Shown here: piece by piece, positions 17,708 through 25,340 of the stretch | Position numbering within the stretch: the first letter of the stretch is position 1 | How the letters are laid out: each line of letters starts with the position of its first letter | NCBI RefSeq assembly: GCF_016134045.1 | Contig: NZ_CP065915.1 | Span: forward strand, 682,001 to 746,000 | DNA length: 64,000 nt | Reading direction: 5' to 3' | Source of the DNA: Pelagovum pacificum | Lineage (GTDB): Bacteria; Pseudomonadota; Alphaproteobacteria; Rhodobacterales; Rhodobacteraceae | Program-made: the position numbers and the translations under genes | Notes under the pieces: generated by a model | Database searches by the model: none | The model's input: only the letters and a program-made list of their open reading frames with translations | What the model was told of the DNA's origin: nothing

Positions 17708-19150
17708 ATGGCCGACGCACACCCGAGGAACATGGAGCCGACATTCCGCGAGAGCGTGGACATCATGTTCAACCGCGCTGTGGCGCTGATGGACCTCTCG
17801 CCGGGGCTCGAGCAGAAGATCCGCGTCTGCAATGCGACCTACACGGTGCGCTTCGGCGTGCGGCTGCGTGGCACGATCCACACCTTCACCGGCTATCGCT
17901 CCGTCCATTCCGAACATATGGAGCCCGTGAAGGGCGGCATTCGCTACGCCATGTCCGTCAACCAGGACGAGGTGGAGGCGCTGGCGGCGCTGATGACCTA
18001 CAAGTGCGCGCTGGTGGAAACGCCGTTCGGCGGCTCCAAGGGCGGTCTCTGCATCGACCCCCGCCAGTGGGAGGAGCATGAGCTCGAGCAGATTACCCGC
18101 CGTTTCGCCTATGAGCTGGCCAAGCGCGACCTGATCCACCCCGCCCAGAACGTCCCGGCCCCCGACATGGGCACCTCCGAACGCGAGATGGCCTGGATCG
18201 CCGACCAGTACCGGCGGATGAACACGACCGACATCAATGCCAACGCCTGCGTCACCGGCAAGCCGATCAACGCCGGCGGCATCGCCGGCCGGACGGAGGC
18301 GACGGGCCGGGGCGTGCAATACGCCCTGCGCGAATTCTTCCGCCACCCCGACGACATGAAGGCCGCCGGCATGACCGGCACGCTGTCGGGCAAGCGCGTG
18401 ATCGTTCAGGGCCTCGGCAACGTCGGCTACCACGCCGCCAAGTTCCTTCAGGAAGAGGACGGCTGCATCATCACGGGCATCTTGGAACGTGACGGCGCGC
18501 TCTATTCCGAACATGGCCTCGACGTGGAGGCGGTGAAGCAGTGGATCGCCAATCACGGCGGCGTCTCGGGCTATCCGCAGGCGAACCACCATGCCGACGG
18601 TTCCGACGTGCTCGAGACGGCCTGCGACATCCTGATCCCCGCCGCGATGGAGGGCGTCATCAACAAGGAGAACGCTCCCCGCATCAAGGCGCCGCTCATC
18701 ATCGAGGCGGCAAACGGCCCGATCACCGCCGGGGCGGACGAGATTCTGCGCGATATGGGCGTGGTCATTATCCCCGACATGTACGCCAATGCCGGCGGCG
18801 TCACGGTGTCCTATTTCGAGTGGGTTAAGAACCTCTCGCACATCCGCTTCGGCCGGATGCAGCGCCGCCAGGAAGAGTCCCGGCACGAACTGCTTGTGAC
18901 CGAACTCGAACGGCTGTCCGCCGACCGGGGCCTCGGCTGGGAGCTGTCACCGAACTTCAAGGATCGCTATCTCAAGGGCGCGGGCGAGCTGGAGCTCGTG
19001 CGCTCTGGCCTCGACGACACCATGCGCACCGCCTACCAGGCGATGAGCGAGGTCTGGCGAGAGCGGGACGACGTGAAGGACCTGCGCACCGCCGCCTATC
19101 TCGTCTCAATCGGCCGCGTCGCAAGCAGCTACCGCGCCAAGGGGCTCTGA
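17708..19150 (+). CDS. Glutamate dehydrogenase (Glu/Leu/Phe/Val dehydrogenase family)
   Basis: A 480-residue enzyme. It interconverts glutamate and 2-oxoglutarate plus ammonia with NAD(P). The substrate loop KGGIRY (75-80), the catalytic lysine motif PFGGSKGG (106-113, Lys111) and the dinucleotide site GLGNVG (235-240) are intact. The C-terminal extension after ~410 is longer than in hexameric 450-residue forms. Cofactor choice cannot be read with certainty. AGGAGGG lies seven bases before the ATG. Leucine dehydrogenase activity is a less likely alternative. Confidence 0.88.
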   Translation: MADAHPRNMEPTFRESVDIMFNRAVALMDLSPGLEQKIRVCNATYTVRFGVRLRGTIHTFTGYRSVHSEHMEPVKGGIRYAMSVNQDEVEALAALMTYKCALVETPFGGSKGGLCIDPRQWEEHELEQITRRFAYELAKRDLIHPAQNVPAPDMGTSEREMAWIADQYRRMNTTDINANACVTGKPINAGGIAGRTEATGRGVQYALREFFRHPDDMKAAGMTGTLSGKRVIVQGLGNVGYHAAKFLQEEDGCIITGILERDGALYSEHGLDVEAVKQWIANHGGVSGYPQANHHADGSDVLETACDILIPAAMEGVINKENAPRIKAPLIIEAANGPITAGADEILRDMGVVIIPDMYANAGGVTVSYFEWVKNLSHIRFGRMQRRQEESRHELLVTELERLSADRGLGWELSPNFKDRYLKGAGELELVRSGLDDTMRTAYQAMSEVWRERDDVKDLRTAAYLVSIGRVASSYRAKGL

Positions 19151-19242
19151 GGCGCGCTCCTGCCCCCGGACAACGCGCGTTGCGCCCGGCGACGGGCGCG
19201 ACGCGGCGAGGGCCTTGGAAAACAGCGGATGCCCACCCCGCG

Positions 19243-19266
19243 ACGTTAAGGGTTTATTAACGTTTT
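19243..19266 (+). terminator. Possible weak terminator after glutamate dehydrogenase
   Basis: ACGTTAA (19243-19249) and TTAACGT (19257-19263) form a 7-bp stem with a 7-base loop followed by TTT. The AT-rich stem is weak, so an operator for the next gene is an alternative. A GC hairpin at about 19181-19198 (GCGCCCG / CGGGCGC) lies nearer the stop codon. Confidence 0.3.
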
Positions 19267-19381
19267 CAGACGGTTGTTTCGCGCGCGAAACATCTGCCGA
19301 ATCTGGTTCCTTGATCCGGGACGATTGACAGGCTCGCACTCTTTCGAAAATCCTGCCCCGAACATCCGGGGGAGGAGACCC

Positions 19382-19849
19382 ATGTTCCTGACCATCGTGC
19401 ATTACCTGCACGTGCTGAGCGGTATCGTCTGGGCGGGCGGGTCCATCCTGTTCGGCCTCGTCGTGCTGCCGGCACTCGTCCGCTCCGGCGGTCCCGCTGC
19501 CGCGGCGACGTGGCCGTCGCTCAGCCGTCTCGCCGGTCCCGTCATGGGCAGCGCCGGCGGGCTCGTCATGCTGACAGGCATCGTACGGGCCGTCGCCGGC
19601 GGCCGCATCACCGGCTGGGGCGATCTGTGGAGCGGCTATGCCTTCTGGGTGCTGGTCGCCTTCCTGCTGATCGGCGCGGCAGAGGCAAGCGGGGGCCCGA
19701 CACGCCGCAAGATCGGGGCGCTGACTGCGGACATGACGGCCTTCAACCGCGAAGCCCCGGCGGTCGTCCGTCGTGACGCGCTGATCCATCTGTTCGTGGT
19801 CCTCGCCGTCACCGGCATCATGGTCGGCTTCGGATTCGGCTGGATCTGA
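19382..19849 (+). CDS. Four-helix membrane protein (CopD/DUF2269-like)
   Basis: A 155-residue integral membrane protein with four hydrophobic segments (residues ~5-30, 52-75, 85-103, 132-154). The opening HYLHVLSGIVWAGG has a His and Trp pattern seen in CopD-like and DUF2269-like haem or copper membrane proteins; His7 and His9 could be ligands. GGGGGAGGAG precedes the ATG. No partner gene is adjacent: it faces pyrD convergently and is 231 bp from the upstream gene. Confidence 0.7.
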   Translation: MFLTIVHYLHVLSGIVWAGGSILFGLVVLPALVRSGGPAAAATWPSLSRLAGPVMGSAGGLVMLTGIVRAVAGGRITGWGDLWSGYAFWVLVAFLLIGAAEASGGPTRRKIGALTADMTAFNREAPAVVRRDALIHLFVVLAVTGIMVGFGFGWI

Positions 19850-19867
19850 CAGGGCCGGACCCGGTCG

Positions 19868-20911
19868 TCAGAGCCAGTCCGAACGCCCCGAGCCCTTCGC
19901 TTCCGCGATCGACGAAAACCCGTCACGCTCCAGCAGCATGTCGAGGCCGAGGGCGATCTCGTCGGGCAGCCGCACGCCGCGATAGACCATCGCGGTGTAA
20001 AGCTGCACAGCCGAGGCCCCGGCGCGGATCTTCTCGTAGGCCTGCCGCGCACTGCCGACGCCGCCGACCCCGATCAGGGGCAGGTCCGTCATGGTCGACA
20101 GCTTGGCGAGGAACCGGGTCGAGCGTTCGAACAGCGGCTGTCCGGACAGGCCGCCGGCCTCATCACGATACCGGCTGGTCAGTCCCTCGCGCGAGAGGGT
20201 GGTGTTGGTCGCGACGATCGCGGCGACACCCGAAGACCCGGCCACTTCGGCGATATCGGCCATCTCGTCCTCGTTGAGGTCCGGCGCGATCTTCAGAAAG
20301 ACCGGCACGCCCGAGTCGTTGGCCTCCATCACCCGCTCGAGTAGTGCGGCCAGCGCCGCCTTGCCCTGCAGGTCGCGCAGCTTCTCGGTATTGGGGGAGC
20401 TGACGTTCACCGTGGCGAAATCGACATGCGGGCCGCACCGCTTCAGGACGGCGGCGAAATCGGCGGCCTTGTCCTCGCTGTCCTTGTTGGCGCCGAGGTT
20501 GATGCCCTGCCGCCCGGTGCCATTTGCCTCGAGCCGTCGGGCAATCGCTTCCATCCCGTCGTTGTTGAAACCGAACCGGTTGATCGCTGCCTTGTCCTCG
20601 GACAGGCGGAACAGACGCGGGCGCGGGTTGCCCGGTTGTGGCCGGGGCGTCGCCGCGCCGAACTCGAGGAAGCCGAACCCGCAATGGTAAAGTCCCGCGA
20701 TCGCCGTGGCATTCTTGTCGAACCCGGCGGCAAGGCCGACGGGATTGGCGAACTGGAGGCCTGCGAACTCCGTCATCAGACGGGGCGACGTGGTCGGCCC
20801 GCCATGCGGTCCCATCCCCGCGGCCAGCGCCCGGAGAGCAAGCGCGTGCGCCCGTTCCGGGTCCATCCTTCGCATCAGAGCAAGGGCGGTCCGCTCGAGA
20901 TATTGCTTCAT
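19868..20911 (-). CDS. pyrD: Quinone-dependent dihydroorotate dehydrogenase (class 2)
   Basis: A 347-residue enzyme oxidising dihydroorotate to orotate with a membrane quinone. The class 2 pattern is clear: an amphipathic N-terminal segment ([22 protein letters not shown]), FMN region [17 protein letters not shown], and the catalytic serine in [13 protein letters not shown] start at the ATG for MKQYLE; the frame continues upstream but without family similarity. A DUF952 gene lies 134 bp upstream on the same strand, a frequent neighbour in Rhodobacteraceae. Confidence 0.95.
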   Translation of the reverse strand: MKQYLERTALALMRRMDPERAHALALRALAAGMGPHGGPTTSPRLMTEFAGLQFANPVGLAAGFDKNATAIAGLYHCGFGFLEFGAATPRPQPGNPRPRLFRLSEDKAAINRFGFNNDGMEAIARRLEANGTGRQGINLGANKDSEDKAADFAAVLKRCGPHVDFATVNVSSPNTEKLRDLQGKAALAALLERVMEANDSGVPVFLKIAPDLNEDEMADIAEVAGSSGVAAIVATNTTLSREGLTSRYRDEAGGLSGQPLFERSTRFLAKLSTMTDLPLIGVGGVGSARQAYEKIRAGASAVQLYTAMVYRGVRLPDEIALGLDMLLERDGFSSIAEAKGSGRSDWL

Positions 20912-21045
20912 GCCACGTGCTCCGGTTGTCAGGGCGGGCCTGTTCCTTCCGGAGCGGGCGCCGTGGGGATTGAACGTGGCCGTCGTACTGTTCGTTCCGG
21001 ATGCTCTCGCGCCATTGATGCGATCCCGTCCGGCGGGATCGTCCG

Positions 21046-21381
21046 TCATTCCATGCGCTCCGGGAAGCGATGGCCCGACTCGGTCAGGGGCAGCGGCTCT
21101 GCCCAGCTCACGTCGTCGAGCCGGAGCGGCCGGTAGAGATGCGGGAACAGCGCGCCCCCGCGTGAGGGCTCCCATTTCAGGTTGTCGAGCCCGTCGGCTT
21201 CCACCGCGATCAGCCAGAGCCCGTCGACCCCGTCGAAGTGTTTCGCGGCCGTCTCGGCGGCCTGCTCGGCGGTCGAGAAGTGAATGTAGCCGTCGGTGAG
21301 ATCGATCGGCGCGCCCTCGGTCGTGCCATCGGCCTTCAGGGCGTCCCACTCGGGGGTGCGGAATATCTTGTAGATCAGCAT
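21046..21381 (-). CDS. DUF952 family protein
   Basis: A 111-residue protein beginning [15 protein letters not shown], the usual DUF952 opening. The pattern [20 protein letters not shown], with a conserved His-Phe-Ser, and the final [11 protein letters not shown] are typical. The fold resembles ADP-ribosyl transfer-type domains, but its reaction is unknown. I use the internal ATG rather than the one 48 bp upstream because the product then matches family length. It is likely co-transcribed with pyrD. Confidence 0.82.
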   Translation of the reverse strand: MLIYKIFRTPEWDALKADGTTEGAPIDLTDGYIHFSTAEQAAETAAKHFDGVDGLWLIAVEADGLDNLKWEPSRGGALFPHLYRPLRLDDVSWAEPLPLTESGHRFPERME

Positions 21382-21532
21382 TGGCCCGGCATGACGGCTG
21401 GTCAGGGGCCGGTCAAGTAGGCACGTCATGGGCGTGTCACCCGGACGGACTATGCGTCACCTGTCACCGGCCTTTGACTCCCCGGCGGGAGCGCCCCAAT
21501 GTGAAACGGTCCAACCTAGGGAGCCAAAAAAG

Positions 21533-23095
21533 ATGATTGCCCGTATCCTGACGTCGACCTGCGCGCTGGCCCTGACGGCCGGCAGCGCCGCGGCCGATTT
21601 CAACCTCACCGTTCTGCACACCAACGATTTTCACGCCCGGTTCGAGCCGATCTCGGCCTTCGATTCCACCTGCGCCCCGGAAGACAACGAGGCCGGTGAC
21701 TGCTTTGGCGGGACCGCCCGCCTGATCACCGCGATCGAGGATGCCCGCGCGCGGGCCGAGAACTCGATCCTCGTCGACGGCGGCGACCAGTTCCAGGGCA
21801 CGCTGTTCTACACCTATTACAAGGGCGAGATGGCTGCCGAGTTCATGAACCAGCTCGGCTACGACGCGATGACCGTGGGCAACCACGAGTTCGACGACGG
21901 CCCCGAAGTGCTGCGCGGGTTCATGGACGCCGTCGACTTCCCGGTCCTGATGTCCAACGCCGACGTCTCGGGCGAGGACCTCCTCTCCGACGTGCTGATG
22001 AAATCCACCACCGTCGAGATCGGCGGCGAGACGATCGGCCTGATCGGTCTGACGCCGCAGGACACCGACGAGCTGGCGTCGCCCGGCCCGAACGTGATCT
22101 TCACCGATCCCTCCGACGCGGTTCAGGGCGAAGTCGACCGCCTGGCGGACGAGGGCGTGAACAAGATCATCGTGCTCAGCCACTCCGGCTACGGTGTCGA
22201 CCAGACGGTCGCCGAGAACACGACGGGCGTCGACGTGATCGTCGGTGGCCACTCCAACACGCTGCTCGGCGACATGGAGGGCGCGGAAGGCCCGTACCCG
22301 ACCGAGGTCAACGGCGTGCAGATCGTCTCCGCCTACGCCTACGGCAAGTTCCTGGGCGAGCTGAACGTCACCTTCGACGATGACGGCAACGTCATCGAGG
22401 CCTCCGGTGCGCCGCTCATCATGGATGCCGCGGTGGAAGAGGACCAGGCGGTGCTCGACCGGATCACCGAACTGGCCCAGCCGCTCGACGAGATCCGCAA
22501 CGAGGTCGTGGCCGAAAGCTCCGACGTGATCGACGGCTCGCGTGAAACCTGTCGCGCCGGCGAATGCTCCATGGGCAACCTCGTCGCCGACGCCATGCTG
22601 GACCGCGTCGCCGACCAGGGCGTGCAGCTGGCGATCAACAACGGCGGCGGCCTGCGGTCCTCCATCGACGCCGGTGAAGTCACGATGGGTGAAGTGCTGA
22701 CGGTCCTGCCGTTCCAGAACACGCTCTCCACCTTCGAAGTCGACGGCGCGACGATCGTCGAGGCGCTGGAGAACGGCGTGAGCCAGATCGAGGAAGGCGC
22801 CGGTCGCTTCCCGCAGGTCGCGGGCATGTCCTTCACGTTCGACGCGTCCGCCGAGCCCGGCTCGCGCGTGTCCGACGTGATGGTCGGCGGTGAGCCGATC
22901 GACCCCGAGGCGACCTACCTCGCCGTGTCGAACAACTATGTCCGTAACGGTGGTGACGGCTACTCCATGTTCGTGGACGCCGCCAACGCCTACGACTTCG
23001 GCCCCGACCTTGCCGACGTCACGGCCGAGTACCTCGCCGAGAACTCGCCCTACGAGCCCTACACCGACGGCCGGATCACCGCCGCCGGCGAGTAA
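21533..23095 (+). CDS. Secreted 5'-nucleotidase / metallophosphatase
   Basis: A 520-residue two-domain enzyme exported by a signal peptide (residues 1-20, cleaved near AAA). The N-terminal metallophosphoesterase domain shows the metal ligands in HTNDFHARFEP, DGGDQFQG, VGNHEFDDG and VGGHSNTLL. The C-terminal 5'-nucleotidase domain holds INNGGGLRSSIDAG and the stacking motif NNYVRNGGDGYSMF. It probably dephosphorylates nucleotides in the periplasm to feed nucleosides and phosphate. The mature protein is unusually acidic, as often in marine bacteria. A strong hairpin follows the gene. Confidence 0.9.
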   Translation: MIARILTSTCALALTAGSAAADFNLTVLHTNDFHARFEPISAFDSTCAPEDNEAGDCFGGTARLITAIEDARARAENSILVDGGDQFQGTLFYTYYKGEMAAEFMNQLGYDAMTVGNHEFDDGPEVLRGFMDAVDFPVLMSNADVSGEDLLSDVLMKSTTVEIGGETIGLIGLTPQDTDELASPGPNVIFTDPSDAVQGEVDRLADEGVNKIIVLSHSGYGVDQTVAENTTGVDVIVGGHSNTLLGDMEGAEGPYPTEVNGVQIVSAYAYGKFLGELNVTFDDDGNVIEASGAPLIMDAAVEEDQAVLDRITELAQPLDEIRNEVVAESSDVIDGSRETCRAGECSMGNLVADAMLDRVADQGVQLAINNGGGLRSSIDAGEVTMGEVLTVLPFQNTLSTFEVDGATIVEALENGVSQIEEGAGRFPQVAGMSFTFDASAEPGSRVSDVMVGGEPIDPEATYLAVSNNYVRNGGDGYSMFVDAANAYDFGPDLADVTAEYLAENSPYEPYTDGRITAAGE

Positions 23096-23115
23096 TCCCG
23101 TTCCAGGGTTGAGAG

Positions 23116-23150
23116 AGGGGCGCGTCCTGCGGGGCGTGCCCCTTATTTCT
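23116..23150 (+). terminator. Terminator after the 5'-nucleotidase gene
   Basis: A GC-rich stem-loop (AGGGGCGCG... / ...CGTGCCCCTT, with small bulges) begins 21 bases after the stop and is followed by TTATTTCTT. Position and T-rich tail fit an intrinsic terminator. Confidence 0.55.
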
Positions 23151-23162
23151 TGTGACAGGGGC

Positions 23163-23246
23163 GGGTGCGCATTGAACGCGCACCCTACGTGCCGGTCGGG
23201 GCGCGATGAATGCCCCTGACGTAGGGTGTGCCTTCACGGCGCACCC
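23163..23246. repeat. Pair of GTAGGGTGCGC-type extragenic hairpins
   Basis: Two related stem-loops: GGGTGCGC / GCGCACCC (23163-23185, followed by TACG) and GGGTGTGCC / GGCGCACCC (23224-23246, preceded by GTA). They are in opposite orientation, like REP/BIME pairs. A third copy lies at 23862-23884. They sit between the nucleotidase and the P-loop gene. Confidence 0.6.
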
Positions 23247-23279
23247 CTTCCCCGCGCCCCATCCGGAAGGCCCAACACC

Positions 23280-23804
23280 ATGCAGCGCGTGATGATCGTC
23301 GGCGGTCCCGGCTCCGGAAAGAGCACCCTGGCCCGCGCACTCGGCGCGGTGACCGGGCTGCCCGTCGTCCATATCGACCGTATCCACTGGAAACCCGGCT
23401 GGGTCCCGGCAGATCGCGCGGAGAAGGACCGGCTCTGCCATAAGGTCCACATGCAGGACCGCTGGATTTTCGAAGGCGGCCATTCCGTCACCTGGCCTGA
23501 ACGACTTGAACGGGCCGACACGCTGGTCTGGCTCGACCTGCCGGTTGCCTTGCGCCAATGGCGCGTGTTTCGCCGGACGCTAAGGGACTACGGCCGGTCA
23601 CGCGCCGACCTCCCCGACGCGTGCCCCGAGCGGTTCGATCGCCAGACGCTCGAGTTCTATCGCTACATCTGGTCCAGTCGCGCACGGGTGCGCCGCCGCA
23701 TCAGCGATATCTTCGCTGCGCCGCCGCCGCACCTGCGGCTGGTTCACCTGCAACGCCCTTGGGAGGTGACGCGCTACGTCGATGCGGTTCGGGAGGCGCA
23801 GTGA
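23280..23804 (+). CDS. P-loop NTPase (FlaR / adenylate-kinase-like)
   Basis: A 174-residue protein with an N-terminal Walker A motif (VGGPGSGKST, residues 7-16) and a kinase-like lid region rich in arginine (RRTLRDYGRSRADL). HIDRIHWKPGW follows the Walker site, as in proteins annotated DNA topology modulation protein FlaR. It likely phosphorylates a small substrate, but the substrate is unknown. The start ATG lies directly after extragenic hairpins and has no strong ribosome site. Confidence 0.78.
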   Translation: MQRVMIVGGPGSGKSTLARALGAVTGLPVVHIDRIHWKPGWVPADRAEKDRLCHKVHMQDRWIFEGGHSVTWPERLERADTLVWLDLPVALRQWRVFRRTLRDYGRSRADLPDACPERFDRQTLEFYRYIWSSRARVRRRISDIFAAPPPHLRLVHLQRPWEVTRYVDAVREAQ

Positions 23805-23861
23805 GGGCCGGGTCCGCCCCGTGCGCCGGTATCCGTTTTCCCTCAGGGGAGTGTGAGGAGA

Positions 23862-23928
23862 GGGTGCGCATCAAGCGCGCACCCTACGGGTCACCGCAAC
23901 AGAAACCCTCTCCCCCCGGGGGAGAGGG
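23862..23928. repeat. Extragenic hairpins: GGGTGCGC copy and CCCTCTCCCCC palindrome
   Basis: 23862-23884 repeats the GGGTGCGC / GCGCACCC hairpin seen at 23163. 23906-23928 is a perfect 11-bp stem (CCCTCTCCCCC / GGGGGAGAGGG) around one base, followed by CAGGGTGAGGGG. Both fall between two convergent genes, where they could end transcription from either side. The second resembles a repeat common in many proteobacterial genomes. Confidence 0.6.
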
Positions 23929-23952
23929 CAGGGTGAGGGGGGCGCACCCCCC

Positions 23953-24345
23953 TCAATCCAGACAGGGCTGCACCGTGCTGTCCACGCCGCCACCGCTGAC
24001 CTGCAAGGCGCCGGAGCCGGCGCGCGTCACCGACAGCGTCCGGTCCGCCTGCGCCGCGCCCTCGGCCCGGCAGCCGACGAGCTCCAGCGCCACGCCGTTC
24101 GAAATCCGCCGCGTGCCGGCGATGTTGCAGCCGGTCTCGCCGAGATAGACGCTCTCGGGCGCGAATTCGATCTGCAGCTCCTGGCCCTGACAGATCGGCG
24201 AGGGGGAGAAGCGGCCGACGAACTCCGTCCGGTAGATCGTGTCGGTCCGGCTCGCCCCGCCGGACACGCCGAGCGGCACCAGCTCCGGCCCCGTGTTGCA
24301 GGACGCGAGAAAGGCCAGGGCGGCGAGGGGCAGAAAGCGGGTCAT
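23953..24345 (-). CDS. Predicted lipoprotein of unknown function
   Basis: A 130-residue protein starting at MTRFLPLAALAFLASC, a lipoprotein signal with acceptor Cys16. Four further cysteines in the mature part (ICQGQ, GCNIAG, GCRAEG, PCLD) suggest disulfides. No known domain was seen. It is divergent from the SRAP gene (49 bp between starts) and convergent with the P-loop gene. Confidence 0.72.
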   Translation of the reverse strand: MTRFLPLAALAFLASCNTGPELVPLGVSGGASRTDTIYRTEFVGRFSPSPICQGQELQIEFAPESVYLGETGCNIAGTRRISNGVALELVGCRAEGAAQADRTLSVTRAGSGALQVSGGGVDSTVQPCLD

Positions 24346-24394
24346 GAGATGGTCCGGGGCTGACAAACGGGCAGAGTTGCCCCACTTTATAAAC

Positions 24395-25060
24395 ATGTGT
24401 GGACGCATGGCCATAACCCTGCCTCAAGAGGCGATGGTGCAGATGTTCGAGGCCATCCCGGCCAACGATCTGCCCGAGGTGCCGAATTACAACGTGTGCC
24501 CGACGGTGCAGGTGCACACCGTGACCTCGGACACCGGCACGCGGCGGCTGCGGCCGATGCGCTGGGGCTTCGTGCCGCATTGGTACAAATCGCCGACCGA
24601 CGGGCCGCTGCTCATCAATGCGCGGGCCGAGACGATCGTCGAGAAAGCCGCCTTCAAGACCGCCGCGAAGGAGCGGCGCTGCCTGATCCCGGCGAGCGGT
24701 TTCTATGAATGGACCAAGGACGAGGACGGCGTGCGTTACCCGTGGTACATCACGCGGGTCGACCGGACGCCGATCGTCTTCGCCGGGGTCTGGCAGGACT
24801 GGTCGCGCGGCGACGAGGCGCTGACGACCTGCGCCGTGGTCACCACCGGCGCGAACGAGAGCATGGGGCGCATCCACACGCGGATGCCCGTGGTGCTGGA
24901 ACCCGAGGATTGGGCGCTCTGGCTTGGCGAGGCGGGGCACGGGGCGGCGACGCTGATGAAGGCGGCGGAGGAAGACGTGCTGCAGTTCCACCGGGTCGAC
25001 CGGGCAGTAAATTCCAACAGGGCGAGCGGTGCGGAGCTGATCGAGCCGGTCGAAGACTAG
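24395..25060 (+). CDS. SRAP abasic-site DNA-protein crosslink protein (YedK/HMCES)
   Basis: A 221-residue SOS-response-associated peptidase. It starts MCGR, so that Cys2 becomes N-terminal and can form a thiazolidine crosslink to abasic sites in single-stranded DNA. The other active-site residues are present: Asn75 in LINARAET, Glu105 in GFYEW and His161 in HTRMPVVL. It shields abasic sites at replication forks. Length and motif order are normal. No LexA box was visible upstream by eye. Confidence 0.93.
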   Translation: MCGRMAITLPQEAMVQMFEAIPANDLPEVPNYNVCPTVQVHTVTSDTGTRRLRPMRWGFVPHWYKSPTDGPLLINARAETIVEKAAFKTAAKERRCLIPASGFYEWTKDEDGVRYPWYITRVDRTPIVFAGVWQDWSRGDEALTTCAVVTTGANESMGRIHTRMPVVLEPEDWALWLGEAGHGAATLMKAAEEDVLQFHRVDRAVNSNRASGAELIEPVED

Positions 25061-25146
25061 GGCGCGAGGGGGCGCACGGCTGGATCAGCCGATTTGTCCG
25101 TATGTCCCCAGCCAGCGAAAGACTTCGTTAACCGGCCGCCTGTTAT

Positions 25147-25167
25147 CAAATTTTCGGCGAAAATTTG
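25147..25167. terminator. TTTTCGGCGAAAA palindrome between convergent genes
   Basis: A perfect 21-bp palindrome (10-bp arms around G, CAAATTTTCG / CGAAAATTTG). It shares its core with the pair at 11095-11140 and again lies between convergent genes (the SRAP gene and ptsP). It probably terminates transcription from at least one side. Confidence 0.55.
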
Positions 25168-25340
25168 GGGTCAGCGATCCGGGCGGATTGCGTCGGCTCA
25201 ACCTGGTCGGATCGGGCCGGCGGGCGCGCGAGCAGGCTCTGTACGTCGAATTCGGCGGAAACTGTCGGCGCGCTCCAGTGACTGCCTCGCGGCTCCACCC
25301 GACCAGTTCAACCGACCAGAGCCCGGACGCCGTCCGTGGC

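Noticed and set aside
17468..18886. A 472-codon open frame antisense to glutamate dehydrogenase
   Set aside because: Rich in Arg/His/Gly with no family motif, while the plus strand holds an intact enzyme.
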